Positions 51,826 through 60,269 of a DNA stretch of 64,000 nt are shown here, in pieces. Source of the stretch: Halegenticoccus soli (GTDB lineage: Archaea; Halobacteriota; Halobacteria; Halobacteriales; Haloferacaceae); the NCBI RefSeq assembly GCF_002844195.1, contig NZ_PEND01000005.1, forward strand, positions 124,001 to 188,000, given 5' to 3'. Within the stretch, counting starts at the first letter, position 1; each line of letters begins with the position of its first letter. The translations under genes and the position numbers were made by a program. A model generated the notes under the pieces. That model had not been told where the DNA came from and did no database searches. It worked only from the letters and a program-made list of their open reading frames with translations.

Positions 51826-52958
51826 CACAGTTCGAGCATGCGGTCGAGGGCGATTCCGGCGGCTCTCCGCTCCCGCGGCCGGACCTCGATGACGTTCCGC
51901 TCTCGGCCGGCGGCGAGCTCTTCGAGAACCCACGTCAGGTAGTTCGGATCGATCTGACGCATCGCGTTGCAGTCCATGCAGGCGTCGCCGCACAGCGGCA
52001 GTACCTCCACCTCGGGGTACCAGCGATCGAGATGCCTCGCGAGGTGGATCTCCGTCCCGATCGCCCACGTCTCGCCGGGGTCGGCGTCCGCGATCGTCCG
52101 ACGGATCGTCCTCGTCGACCCGACGACGTCCGCCGCTTCGACGACTTCGCGCCGGCACTCCGGGTGAACCACCACCTTCGCGTCGGGGCGCCGCGCCCGA
52201 ATCCGGTTTACGTGCTCCGCTCGGAACCGCTCGTGTACCTGGCAGTAGCCGTTCCAGAGGACGACCGTCGCGTCGGCGACCTCGTCAGCCTCGGGGGACG
52301 CGGGGTCCCACGGGTCCCACTCGGCCGTTTCTTCTTCGAGGCCCAGGCGGTGAGCGGTGTTGAGACCGAGGTACTTGTCCGGCAGGAAGAGAACGGCGTC
52401 GCCGCGGTCGAGCGCCCACTCGAAGGCGTTGTGGGCGTTCGACGACGTGCAAACGAGACCGCCCTGTTCGGCGCAGAACGCCTTCAGATCGGCGTAGGAG
52501 TTCATGTACGCGACCGGAACGAGCGTGCGACCGTTCGTCGCGCGGGTGATCTTGTCCCAAGCCGCGTCGACCTGGAGGGCCTCGGCCATCCCGGCCATCG
52601 GGCACGACGCTTCCACGGAGGGCAGAATCACCGTCTGATCGCTGCCGGTGACGATGTCGGCGCTCTCAGCCATGAACGTCACGCCGCAGAAGACGACGTG
52701 CGCCGCATCGGTTTCCGCCGCTCGTGCGCTCAGCTGATACGAGTCGCCGACGAAGTCGGCGTGCTCGACGATCTCTCGGCGCTGGTAGTTGTGTCCGAGC
52801 ACGACGACGTCGTCGCCCAGCTCGTCGCGCGCGGCCTCGATCCGGTCCGCCCGTTCGCCCTCCCGTAACTCGCGGTATTCGTGCGGAAGTTGCTCTAAAT
52901 CGCCGTATTTGAAGAGACTGAGTTCGGTTTCAAGCTCGACTGTGTTCATTCGAACCAT
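51825..52958 (-). CDS. nadA: Quinolinate synthase
   Basis: A 377-aa 4Fe-4S enzyme condensing iminoaspartate with dihydroxyacetone phosphate. Motifs: VVVLGHNYQRREIVEHADFV, GVTFMAESADIVTG, SVEASCPMAG (first cluster Cys), YMNSYADLKAFC, CTSSNAHNAFEWAL, NGYCQVHERF (second), VVHPECRREVVEAADVVGST, IGTEIHLARHL and CGDACMDCNAM (third). The start is uncertain. 52958 (MVRMNTVELE) is chosen, 52949 fits the family best, and 52991 is the first in-frame ATG downstream of the TATA box at 53022. First gene of nadABC. Confidence 0.95.
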   Translation of the reverse strand: MVRMNTVELETELSLFKYGDLEQLPHEYRELREGERADRIEAARDELGDDVVVLGHNYQRREIVEHADFVGDSYQLSARAAETDAAHVVFCGVTFMAESADIVTGSDQTVILPSVEASCPMAGMAEALQVDAAWDKITRATNGRTLVPVAYMNSYADLKAFCAEQGGLVCTSSNAHNAFEWALDRGDAVLFLPDKYLGLNTAHRLGLEEETAEWDPWDPASPEADEVADATVVLWNGYCQVHERFRAEHVNRIRARRPDAKVVVHPECRREVVEAADVVGSTRTIRRTIADADPGETWAIGTEIHLARHLDRWYPEVEVLPLCGDACMDCNAMRQIDPNYLTWVLEELAAGRERNVIEVRPRERRAAGIALDRMLEL

Positions 52959-52962
52959 GGTT
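52953..52962. promoter_or_regulatory. Palindrome AACCATGGTT over the nadA start
   Basis: A 10-bp palindrome containing the chosen start codon; a half-copy (CAACCATGAAT) lies 40 nt upstream. Could be an operator of a NAD-responsive repressor, or chance. Confidence 0.3.
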
Positions 52963-53021
52963 AGCGCATCACACTCAGTGATCGTCTTCATAGACCAACC
53001 ATGAATAATTTTTCTCTTCGA

Positions 53022-53036
53022 ATAAGATATATGATA
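53022..53036 (-). promoter_or_regulatory. TATA region of nadABC
   Basis: TATCATATATCTTAT on the minus strand, in an otherwise GC-rich area. Initiation would be expected near 53000. Confidence 0.55.
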
Positions 53037-53416
53037 ACCGATGCTCCGCAGATGGTCTACTCGAATATAGGCGGATTTCAATCGCGGGGAAGCAGTGGCG
53101 ACCGTTGCGGATTCTGGTGGCCGTCACACTACCCCCACTCGCTCGGCGGTCGCACGCCTCCGCGCCGCGAACGACCCCGAGAGTGCGGCCGCGCAGTCGG
53201 CTCAGCGTGCCAGCTCGGATACGCGTCAAAGCGGAGAGGAGAGGAAGTGAACGCGATGCGGGTCGAGGGCGGCCGCCGGCGTCACGTTCGTAGCTCCGTC
53301 CGTCGATATAAAGAAAACAGCGAGAGTTCCACGGGTCACCCGACCCGTGGTCGTTTACTCGCGAGCGCCGGCCCGAGATACCTTCGGAGACGAGCTCTTC
53401 GAGTTCACCGCCGCGA
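53037..53416. other. Intergenic, about 380 nt
   Basis: Nothing supported between the nadA promoter and the HTH gene. Confidence 0.45.
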
Positions 53417-53908
53417 TCACGATCGAATACCGACGGATAGCCGTTTCCGATTCGATTCTAACCGCGCGAGGCAGTCGGAAACTGACCGCTGAACGCCGCC
53501 GTCAGCGTCTCTGCACGGAACGACTCCGACGACATTCTCCCCCCGATACAGCGCGAGACAGACGACGGGCAGCGTGATCTCGGTGCGCCGCTCGCCGGTC
53601 ATCTCGGAGTGAACCTCGCGCTCGACGAGGCACGGATCGAAGCACACGCCGTGCTCGTCCGCCCACTCGGTGAACTCTTCGATCCGTTCGAGGATCCACC
53701 CGCCACAGACCGGCTCCTCGCCCGATCGCGGGGCGGTGATTTTTCGCCCCCAGACGTGCGTCTCGTATTCGTCGATCTTTCCCTCCGATTCGAGTTTCTC
53801 TAACCGCCGGACGATCGTCGCCGGAACGTCTTCGGCCCCTCTCGGGGCGAACGCCCGGACGAAGACGTCGATTTTCACTCGGTTGTTCGGGTCCTCCGTA
53901 CTGACCAT
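53417..53908 (-). CDS. Haloarchaeal HTH-domain regulator
   Basis: A 163-aa paralogue of the protein at 46.8 kb: VKIDVFVRAFAPRGAEDVPA, TIVRRLEKLESEGKIDEYET, ERIEEFTEWADEHGVCFDPC, EITLPVVCLALYRGENVVGV, and a final helix SVSDCLARLE. It lacks the zinc tail of its paralogue. The helix pair at residues 25-50 is the presumed DNA-reading head. It starts at 53908 (MVSTEDPN), just downstream of the CGCGG gene on the same strand, so it could regulate or be co-expressed with it. Confidence 0.7.
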   Translation of the reverse strand: MVSTEDPNNRVKIDVFVRAFAPRGAEDVPATIVRRLEKLESEGKIDEYETHVWGRKITAPRSGEEPVCGGWILERIEEFTEWADEHGVCFDPCLVEREVHSEMTGERRTEITLPVVCLALYRGENVVGVVPCRDADGGVQRSVSDCLARLESNRKRLSVGIRS

Positions 53909-53943
53909 GTGTCCCCCCGCAGAGGACGTACGTGAGATCTCCG

Positions 53944-54378
53944 CTAAAGCGTTGTCCAAGATATGTTTGATATTTCACACCCGAACACTCCGGGGTACCG
54001 TGTTCCGGCGCTCTCACGGAGAACGTCGGAAGTTCGAGCGCAGTGGATCGCCGAATCCGTGATCTCCGCGCTCGTTCTCACACGCGAACGGGTGACGTGC
54101 CCGCCGCAGCCGCACTGTTTGACGTACTCCCACTCGACGTCGGCGTCGAACTCGTCGGCGAGCGCGTCGAACAGGTACTCCGAGGGGTGGCCGTGGGTTC
54201 CGTGCGTGACGAGGTTGACGTGGTTGCCCGGCGCCGTGTGTCTGATCGCGTCGATCGCCTGCTCGACGACGAGGCCGCGGTCGTCGGCGTGCTGCGGTTT
54301 CTCGAGGTTCGCCGACCACGAGTTGTCGTGAACGCGATCCGTGACCGGTTCGGCGTTCTCGTGGGAAACGTTCGCCAT
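53944..54378 (-). CDS. CGCGG-type rSAM-modified RiPP candidate, 3' frameshift suspected
   Basis: The first ~92 residues match the haloarchaeal CGCGG family: HDNSWSANLEKPQHADDRGL, VVEQAIDAIRHTAPGNHVNL, VTHGTHGHPSEYLFDALADE and the core motif CGCGGHVTR. Members normally end a few residues after this motif. Here the frame runs about 50 residues further (SRVRTSAEIT...), and a 2-nt loss in CGTGTTCGC would explain it: restored, the end would read VTRVRV and stop. Family members are proposed substrates of a radical SAM enzyme acting on the Gly/Cys motif. No such enzyme is encoded within 15 kb. Family assignment is from recalled motifs. Confidence 0.6.
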   Translation of the reverse strand: MANVSHENAEPVTDRVHDNSWSANLEKPQHADDRGLVVEQAIDAIRHTAPGNHVNLVTHGTHGHPSEYLFDALADEFDADVEWEYVKQCGCGGHVTRSRVRTSAEITDSAIHCARTSDVLRESAGTRYPGVFGCEISNISWTTL

Positions 54379-54443
54379 GTTCGCTCGTTCGCACCCGCGT
54401 CGTGAAAGCGCCGCGCCGAACGAGTTCGGTCGACGTCCGGGAC

Positions 54444-54833
54444 TCAGTCGTCGGCCCCCGCGTTCGGGTCGAACTCGCCCCGTCTGAGCCCGCGCCGAAC
54501 CGGCGCGTGTTCCTGATCGGTCGGCGGAGGTGCGGTGACGAGTGTCGCTTCCAGTCGGCTGTCGTCGTCGTCGCGTACGCCCCGCTCGGTCCCGGCTTCG
54601 ACGACGACCACGTCCCCGGGCCCGACCGCGTGCTCGTCCGCCCCGTCGCGCACGACGCCGGTTCCGGTCCGCACCGCGATGGCGACATCGCTCCCCGGGG
54701 CGTGGACGGGAATGAACTGGCCCGGCGCGAAGTAGCCGAGCGCAACCTTCATCCGCTCGCTCTCGAAGACGGTCCGCGCGGCGAACCGGTCCTCGCGGTA
54801 CGTCCGTTCGCGATCGAAGTCGGTGTACACCAC
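54444..54833 (-). CDS. Cupin-domain protein
   Basis: A 129-aa single-domain cupin: FESERMKVALGYFAPGQFIP, VHAPGSDVAIAVRTGTGVVR and AVGPGDVVVVEAGTERGVRD, the two cupin motifs. The first histidine motif is reduced (PVHAPGSD has one His; the second motif lacks His), so metal binding is doubtful. The frame starts at GTG 54833, 3 nt from the end of a MITE-like element, which has probably replaced the original start and promoter. It precedes the CGCGG gene on the same strand. Confidence 0.7.
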   Translation of the reverse strand: MVYTDFDRERTYREDRFAARTVFESERMKVALGYFAPGQFIPVHAPGSDVAIAVRTGTGVVRDGADEHAVGPGDVVVVEAGTERGVRDDDDSRLEATLVTAPPPTDQEHAPVRRGLRRGEFDPNAGADD

Positions 54834-54835
54834 TT

Positions 54836-55192
54836 GACATCCTCCGCACGACTGAAGTCGCGGGATTCCTTGCGCTTGGGGTCGGTCATGCTGACCACCC
54901 CAACGAAGGCAACTTCCCGTCCGCTGTGGACGGTCCCGGTTTGTAGGCAATGCGTCGGGACGATGGGCGCATGGCGACGCCAGTCCGTTTGGACGCTCCC
55001 GCTAACACCCTACGGGCTATGCCATCAGCCCAACTCAATCGGGCAGGGTTACTTTTTGATAACGGTGACCCCAAGCCAACACCAGTTTTCCCAGCCGAGT
55101 TACCCATCGGGATGACCCCAACCGGCCTATCTCTTGCGGTAGCAGGGCCGCGCCTATCGCTTAGACCCACGACTCAAGTCGTGGGCTTCCGC
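54836..55192 (-). mobile_element. MITE-like, non-coding derivative of an IS1341-type element
   Basis: About 357 bp without a coding frame. Its two ends carry the same motif ACGACT-N-AAGTCG-N-GGG-N-TTCC (54848-54869 and 55169-55190) in direct orientation. The right one forms a perfect hairpin with arms CCCACGACTC and AAGTCGTGGG, apart from the centre. Near the left end, GGGGTCGGTCA pairs with TGACCACCCC (54879-54902), as in a guide-RNA scaffold. The left border ends GGAGGATGTC (minus strand) directly before the cupin start. Confidence 0.6.
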
Positions 55193-56252
55193 TCGTTACG
55201 TGTCAGATCACCTCCGGCTCAGATCCCGCGTACCCGAGCGGTTCGGGGCCGGCCCGATCCGACTCGGCGCGACGGGGACTGTCGTCGCCTGGCTGGACCG
55301 CGCGGCGTTCGGCGATTCGAGGGCACGGAATCCGGAAGCTCGACCTGCCGTCGGAGGCGAACGTTTGCGCCGAAAAACGACTCCCTCGTGGCACTCCTTT
55401 TTAGCCCCTCCTAAATCCATGTGGGGAAGAAACGGCGAAGCGGTGTTCAGGATTTCCCGAACATGTCCCAACGGTCGCGCCCTCGGTTCCGCAGAAGCGG
55501 CGGTGTGGCTTCCGTGGGACCGCCCCTCGCATCTTAGATAGAATTACTTGTACTCTACCTTCGAGTGAAGGTGATTGACGAATTGTGTCAGAGGAAGGTA
55601 AATCGGGATATCGTTCGATTTGACGCCGATGAAGCCGTTCCAGTCCGCTCTACACCACAGTCGATTTAATACTCAGACATTACACTTGTTATGAAAATGC
55701 TGGAATAGGCCACATCTGAGCCGGTAAATCAGCTATTATTCCAGTAATATGTGTAGAAAGTGTATAATATAACAAAATGGCCCGAAGCATGATATCAACT
55801 GTCAGGTTGATATGGAGTACGATTATTTATGAGCACAAGTTGGCTTGTTAAGGCCTCGGCTTTTTCGCGATTCCACGAGTGATCAGAATAGCATATAGAT
55901 ATCTACCTCTGATGTAAACAATTAAAACAGACATCGATTCGAACGAGTTTCTTTTCATCACCAATATCTGATCAGATATAGGATTCTGATAGCAGGACGA
56001 GAGGCGCTTTATGAACTTCGCTCCACTTCTATACTGGAACTCCGTGTTCTGTTCTCGATCACTTGAACATCTCGCTGCGGCTGTTCTACTGTATAGAATC
56101 ATTATGTGTCGTATCCGTCCTCCATGCTGACAAAGGGGTAACAATACATGTGACAGACATAGTTTTGTAACCCACCCTTAGTAGATAGTGAGGATCGTCT
56201 CGATCTCTGGGAGACACAACACGTATATTCGCCACTCAGAGCAACCAGGCAG
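55193..56252. other. Intergenic, about 1.06 kb
   Basis: GC-rich up to about 55530, then strongly AT-rich (55540-56200) with no supported gene. This composition change probably marks the left edge of the acquired uptake island. Confidence 0.5.
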
Positions 56253-57332
56253 TCAGTCTGCCAACATTTCGTCCAGCAGGTCCGTACGCTCCCTCGCTCG
56301 GCTTCGTTCGTGCTTGAGCACCTCGATTAGCCTTCTCGCCATTGATCTGAAGTCGGCGTCTGCATCGCCTTCGAGCTCTTCAAAGAACTCTCGATTCGCA
56401 CGTTCACACTTCATCTTCCAATCCTCTCGAATGGAGCTCGCGCCATGGAGTGTACCGGTGATGCTACCGATGAGACTCCCGACGGCATCGCTGTCGCGTC
56501 CATAGGTGACGCCGTTGACGATGGATCGGTTCACGTCAGACTCACTAACGCTTAAGATCGCCATTGAGACGGGGAGCACCTCCAGAGTATTCGCACTGAA
56601 TACCTTGCCGGTGTTGTATTTTTCTCGGTTCCAGTTGACAGGTGGCCACCGCCAGTCCAAGAAGTCGTCGTATAGCGACACAATGAGATCGTCAACCGAG
56701 TCACTCTCCTGGGCAATCCCCATCGCAAGATCAATCGCTCGCGCAACTACTCCACAAGCGTGATCGATCATCGTCGCCAAAACCGACTCGATCGTTGCTC
56801 CAGGAGAGACGGCCTCGGCGATACCCGCTGCGACGGTTGCTGTCGCGTGTCGATAGTGGCCGTCTTGGACGACGGAGGCGATAACGTATCCATCTTGATA
56901 GGCCTGGGTCGGATTTCCGGCGTTGACGATCCCGATGGGTGTAACAGCAGAAGTCATTTTGTTATCAGGGACGGCGCCGGTTCCGGTTTCCCACGGATTC
57001 ATTCCGGCACTTAGCTTCCGCAGTGCGATCTCCTCACTGATCCACACGCGGTCAGGATTGAGATGATCGCAGAGAACCTCGCCGAAATCGGGCGGTGAGA
57101 TGCGCCCGCCTTTTTTTACGATGGCTAATCCAACGAGTTGTCGCATCGTCGTCTCGCTCGTGACCGCGCCAGGTTCAGTGTTCGCATACGGCATATAGTA
57201 ATGTTTGAAATCTTCCACCGTTCCGTACTCATCCTTGATCTGCTTGTAAGTCCAGCCCTCGACGGGCGCCCCGAGAGCGTCTCCGATCGCACCGCCGATT
57301 AGACAGCCGTACGCTTTGTCTGTGATATCCAT
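56253..57332 (-). CDS. ADP-ribosylglycohydrolase-family protein
   Basis: A 359-aa all-helical protein of the ADP-ribosylglycohydrolase (DraG) family: YGCLIGGAIGDALGAPVEGW at the start, GAVTSETTMRQLVGLAIV where the first metal site (usually TDDT) lies, and YGRDSDAVGSLIGSITGTLH for the second site (usually GGDTDT). The substitutions place it in a divergent subfamily; bacterial relatives such as YegU sit next to nucleoside transporters and kinases. Cleavage of an N-glycosidic bond in a nucleoside-like substrate is a reasonable inference. It diverges from nothing directly; an IclR gene follows upstream on the same strand. Start at 57332. Confidence 0.85.
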   Translation of the reverse strand: MDITDKAYGCLIGGAIGDALGAPVEGWTYKQIKDEYGTVEDFKHYYMPYANTEPGAVTSETTMRQLVGLAIVKKGGRISPPDFGEVLCDHLNPDRVWISEEIALRKLSAGMNPWETGTGAVPDNKMTSAVTPIGIVNAGNPTQAYQDGYVIASVVQDGHYRHATATVAAGIAEAVSPGATIESVLATMIDHACGVVARAIDLAMGIAQESDSVDDLIVSLYDDFLDWRWPPVNWNREKYNTGKVFSANTLEVLPVSMAILSVSESDVNRSIVNGVTYGRDSDAVGSLIGSITGTLHGASSIREDWKMKCERANREFFEELEGDADADFRSMARRLIEVLKHERSRARERTDLLDEMLAD

Positions 57333-57418
57333 CGTCGTTCGAATCAATCGGAACGAATCTACTTATACAATTAGTTCGTTACCTGGTGTTTTTCCGTTCG
57401 ACGCTATCGAACGGCGAG

Positions 57419-58219
57419 CTAGGAGTGGCGCTGATCGTGTAACCTATCGCTGACGATTCGAGCCGCCCGTTGGACTTGCTCCGGGAGCTCATCCGAGAAC
57501 CGCCTCGCCTTGATGTGCTTGTACGGATTTTCGATCTCATCGTGCGAGGCAGTAACACCGATAGCACCGACGACGTGGGTAGTCGACTGATCCAAAATGG
57601 GTGCAGCGACGCTACTCACTCCGTCAACGCGTTCCTCGGCGCTGTAGGCGAGCCCGAGATCTCGAACCGTTTTTAAGCGATCGGAGAGGTTCGTCTTCGT
57701 TGTCAGAGTCCGATCAGTATAACGTGACAGACCGTGCGTTTCGATCAGGTCATCTAAAGCGGTATCCGAAATCCAGGCGAGGATTGCTTGACCAAACGCG
57801 GTACAGTGGAGGTCCGACGCCTGACCGACGCGCACGTTGGGCTCGGACTCGTCCTCCCCCGTGCGGTAGAGACAGACTGCTTTACCCTCCTCTGGGACAG
57901 CCACGTGTGCCACCATTCCGGTATCGGCCGCCAACTCGTCAGCCGTTCGTTCGACGATGCCACTGAGTTCGTGTTGTTCGAGCGCACGCTGTCCCAGTCG
58001 TGCGGTCCGAAGACCGAGGCGGAAGCCGTCGTCGTCACGAACCACGTACCTGTTCTGTTGGAGCGTCTGTAGATGGTAGTGCGTTGTACTTCGAGAGTAC
58101 CCGATCTTCGCCGCGATTTGTGACGTCGTCGGGCGGTTCTCGCTGGCGACTATTTCGACGATATCGAACGCTGTTTGGACGGATTTGATCGTTTTCGGCT
58201 CATCGTTGTGCGGCGTCAT
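57419..58219 (-). CDS. IclR-family transcriptional regulator
   Basis: A 266-aa regulator. N-terminal winged helix (KSVQTAFDIVEIVASENRPT, TSQIAAKIGYSRSTTHYHLQ, TLQQNRYVVRDDDGFRLG) and C-terminal ligand domain (MVAHVAVPEEGKAVCLYRTG, GQASDLHCTAFGQAILAWIS, RDLGLAYSAEERVDGVSSVA). It is divergent from the MBL/TTT genes and followed by the glycohydrolase gene, the standard place for a local pathway regulator responding to the transported compound. Effector unknown. Confidence 0.92.
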   Translation of the reverse strand: MTPHNDEPKTIKSVQTAFDIVEIVASENRPTTSQIAAKIGYSRSTTHYHLQTLQQNRYVVRDDDGFRLGLRTARLGQRALEQHELSGIVERTADELAADTGMVAHVAVPEEGKAVCLYRTGEDESEPNVRVGQASDLHCTAFGQAILAWISDTALDDLIETHGLSRYTDRTLTTKTNLSDRLKTVRDLGLAYSAEERVDGVSSVAAPILDQSTTHVVGAIGVTASHDEIENPYKHIKARRFSDELPEQVQRAARIVSDRLHDQRHS

Positions 58220-58425
58220 ATATCACACATGGATATCGATCATGATTAACGTTTTGCGTTCTATCATGTCGACGCGAGCAGACTCGTGCGACCGCGTGAC
58301 TGGAGCGACCGCACCGTTTGTGACGCTATTAAATCGATACTGGCCTCTGTGGTTTACTGTGACGAAACAATTCATGGGTGAGTATCCCAAACAATTAAGA
58401 TAGTCGAAGGTATTTTCGCGACTGT
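58220..58425. promoter_or_regulatory. Divergent promoter region of the uptake island
   Basis: 206 nt between the IclR gene and the first MBL gene. It holds ATGGATATCGATCAT, an imperfect palindrome near 58228-58242 and a candidate IclR operator, and AT-rich CAAACAATTAAGATAG (58388-58403) about 25-35 nt before ATG 58426. Confidence 0.45.
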
Positions 58426-59232
58426 ATGGCTAGAGAAATTAGCCCCGGAATCCACTGGCTCCAAGAACTCGGTCCCGATCAGCGGGATAATTTCGAACTG
58501 CGCGACGAGCCACCGTCGTGGTGCACGCCAGGGGACACGGTACACATCCCCCAGTGTGCGTATCTGCTCGTCGGAAGTGACCGAACGCTTCTCTTTGATA
58601 CGCTCTCGCCCGCCAGCACCGAGAAACTCAAGGACGAGGTATCCAGTATCCTCGGCGATCGTTCGCTTGACTACGTGGTCGTCTCGCACCCGGACATTCC
58701 CCACGCAGGCAACGCGATCGAAATGCTACGAGAGTATCCCAAGGCGGAACTCGTCGGTCCAGGGTACGGGAACGATCACGAACTATACCACCTCGACGAT
58801 GCGATGAAGGTCGTCGAGGGAGATACCATCGATCTGGGCGATCTCGCCGTCGAGTTCCACGAAGCGGCGTTCCTCGACGCGCCAGTGTTCGTGTGGATGA
58901 CAGAACGGACAACCGAGACGCTGTTTCCCGTCGATTGGATGGGATTCCCTCACCTCTCTGAGGACGAGTTGAACTTCGTCGACGAGGCCCACCACGACGT
59001 CGGAGTTGAGCAGCTTCTTCATTTCCACGCTCGTGTGCTGTTCTGGCACAAGTACGTCGACGTCGAGAAAGTGCAGAGAGAGATCGACAATCTCATCGAG
59101 AAGTACAACCCGTCGATGATCGCGCCGGCGCATGGTCTGGTGATTCGGGAGGATGCAGTGGAGTACATGGAGAAGATGAAAGACGTCGTCGCTCGAATCC
59201 AGCAGACCGGGCGGTTAGGGATCATAGGATGA
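58426..59232 (+). CDS. MBL-fold protein 1, flavodiiron-ODP-like
   Basis: A 268-aa metallo-beta-lactamase-fold protein. CAYLLVGSDRTLLFDTLSP opens the fold, and VVVSHPDIPHAGN aligns with the HxExDH metal motif of flavodiiron-type (ODP) domains, here H-x-D-x-P-H. FHEAAFLDAPVFVWM replaces the usual HWP ligand region, FPVDWMGF holds the bridging Asp, and IAPAHG gives the final His. There is no flavodoxin domain. The altered ligands suggest a changed metal site and perhaps hydrolase rather than oxygen-reducing activity. It starts the plus-strand gene series of the island; the second MBL gene follows 19 nt after its stop. Confidence 0.8.
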   Translation: MAREISPGIHWLQELGPDQRDNFELRDEPPSWCTPGDTVHIPQCAYLLVGSDRTLLFDTLSPASTEKLKDEVSSILGDRSLDYVVVSHPDIPHAGNAIEMLREYPKAELVGPGYGNDHELYHLDDAMKVVEGDTIDLGDLAVEFHEAAFLDAPVFVWMTERTTETLFPVDWMGFPHLSEDELNFVDEAHHDVGVEQLLHFHARVLFWHKYVDVEKVQREIDNLIEKYNPSMIAPAHGLVIREDAVEYMEKMKDVVARIQQTGRLGIIG

Positions 59233-59251
59233 CCCATAAAGAAGAACCACA

Positions 59252-59992
59252 ATGACTGTCAACATTACTGACTCCGTCACATGGATCAACGAATCGATCG
59301 CTCACAGCGACTTCAACGAACACGTTTCGGTGTACCTCATCGAGGCCGAAACGGGGTACATCGTCGTTGACTCGGGATCGGTCCACCACCGCAGATCGAT
59401 CTCCGAACAGCTTCAGGACGCAACCGACGACAAGGGGGTTGATGCGATTATCCTTTCTCACTCTGATTACCCACACTCCGGCAATATCAGTGAGTTCCGC
59501 GATCGATGGGGCGACGTAGAGCTCATTGCGTCGTCCGGATCCCCCGAAATTCAGGGCCTTCAGAACGCAACGAAGTGTACGATTGGAGGGAGTATGGACG
59601 TTCTCGGCCGGGAGTTCTCCTTCATCGATCCACCGCTCGCTGACAGATCACACACCACCTGGATTTATGATCACGCCTCTCGGGTCCTCTTCACCGCCGA
59701 TGGGTTCGGCAACTACCATCAACCCGAGGAGGAGGACTACACGTCGGCCGACTTCGACAACGTCACACCATTCGAGGAAATCTACCAGTACCACAGAGAC
59801 AACCTGGTCTGGCTCAGGTACGTCGACCCGGGGAAACTTCGGGATGCGTTGGACGCTACTCTCAATCAATTTGAAGTCTCTTCCGTCGCACCAATTCACG
59901 GAAATCCGATCCGCGGCTCTGATTTGGACACCTACCTCGATCGGCTAATAAGAGCAGCCGACAAGATTACGAACGAGTACGTCGTCGCCTGA
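59252..59992 (+). CDS. MBL-fold protein 2, flavodiiron-ODP-like
   Basis: A 246-aa paralogue of the preceding protein. VYLIEAETGYIVVDSGSVHH, IILSHSDYPHSGNISEF (metal motif H-x-D-x-P-H), FIDPPLADRSHTTWIYDHAS, VLFTADGFGNYH (bridging Asp) and VAPIHGNP (final His). It is closer to ODP proteins than its neighbour in the ADGFG region but has the same D/P substitutions, so the change is characteristic of the pair. The two may act as a heterodimer or on successive substrates; this is an inference from adjacency. Confidence 0.8.
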   Translation: MTVNITDSVTWINESIAHSDFNEHVSVYLIEAETGYIVVDSGSVHHRRSISEQLQDATDDKGVDAIILSHSDYPHSGNISEFRDRWGDVELIASSGSPEIQGLQNATKCTIGGSMDVLGREFSFIDPPLADRSHTTWIYDHASRVLFTADGFGNYHQPEEEDYTSADFDNVTPFEEIYQYHRDNLVWLRYVDPGKLRDALDATLNQFEVSSVAPIHGNPIRGSDLDTYLDRLIRAADKITNEYVVA

Positions 59993-60269
59993 CCCGCCGG
60001 CAACTCGACGCCCCCGTCGGACCGCCTCTCGCGGTTGTGCACCGTTCGCCACGGTGCGCCCGAGGAAGCTGGACGGCCCATCGTCTAGGGCTCGATAGCA
60101 CCTCGGGTGATCGGCGAATTTCGGGATTAGGGACCCTCATTGATAAATTGGAGCGGGCGGTCTGCCTATCGATTGAAATTACGGTCGCGCGAGAGTATTC
60201 TTTTAACCGTTCGATGGACCCATTCAACATAAACTATAAGTAGCATTATATCGATCTGGAACACGGAGC
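59993..60269. other. Intergenic with tctC promoter
   Basis: GC-rich with an inverted pair of GGGCGCACCG/CGGTGCGCCC-like blocks near 60030-60065, then AT-rich; CATTATATC at 60244-60252 lies about 25 nt before ATG 60270, consistent with a leaderless start. Confidence 0.5.
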
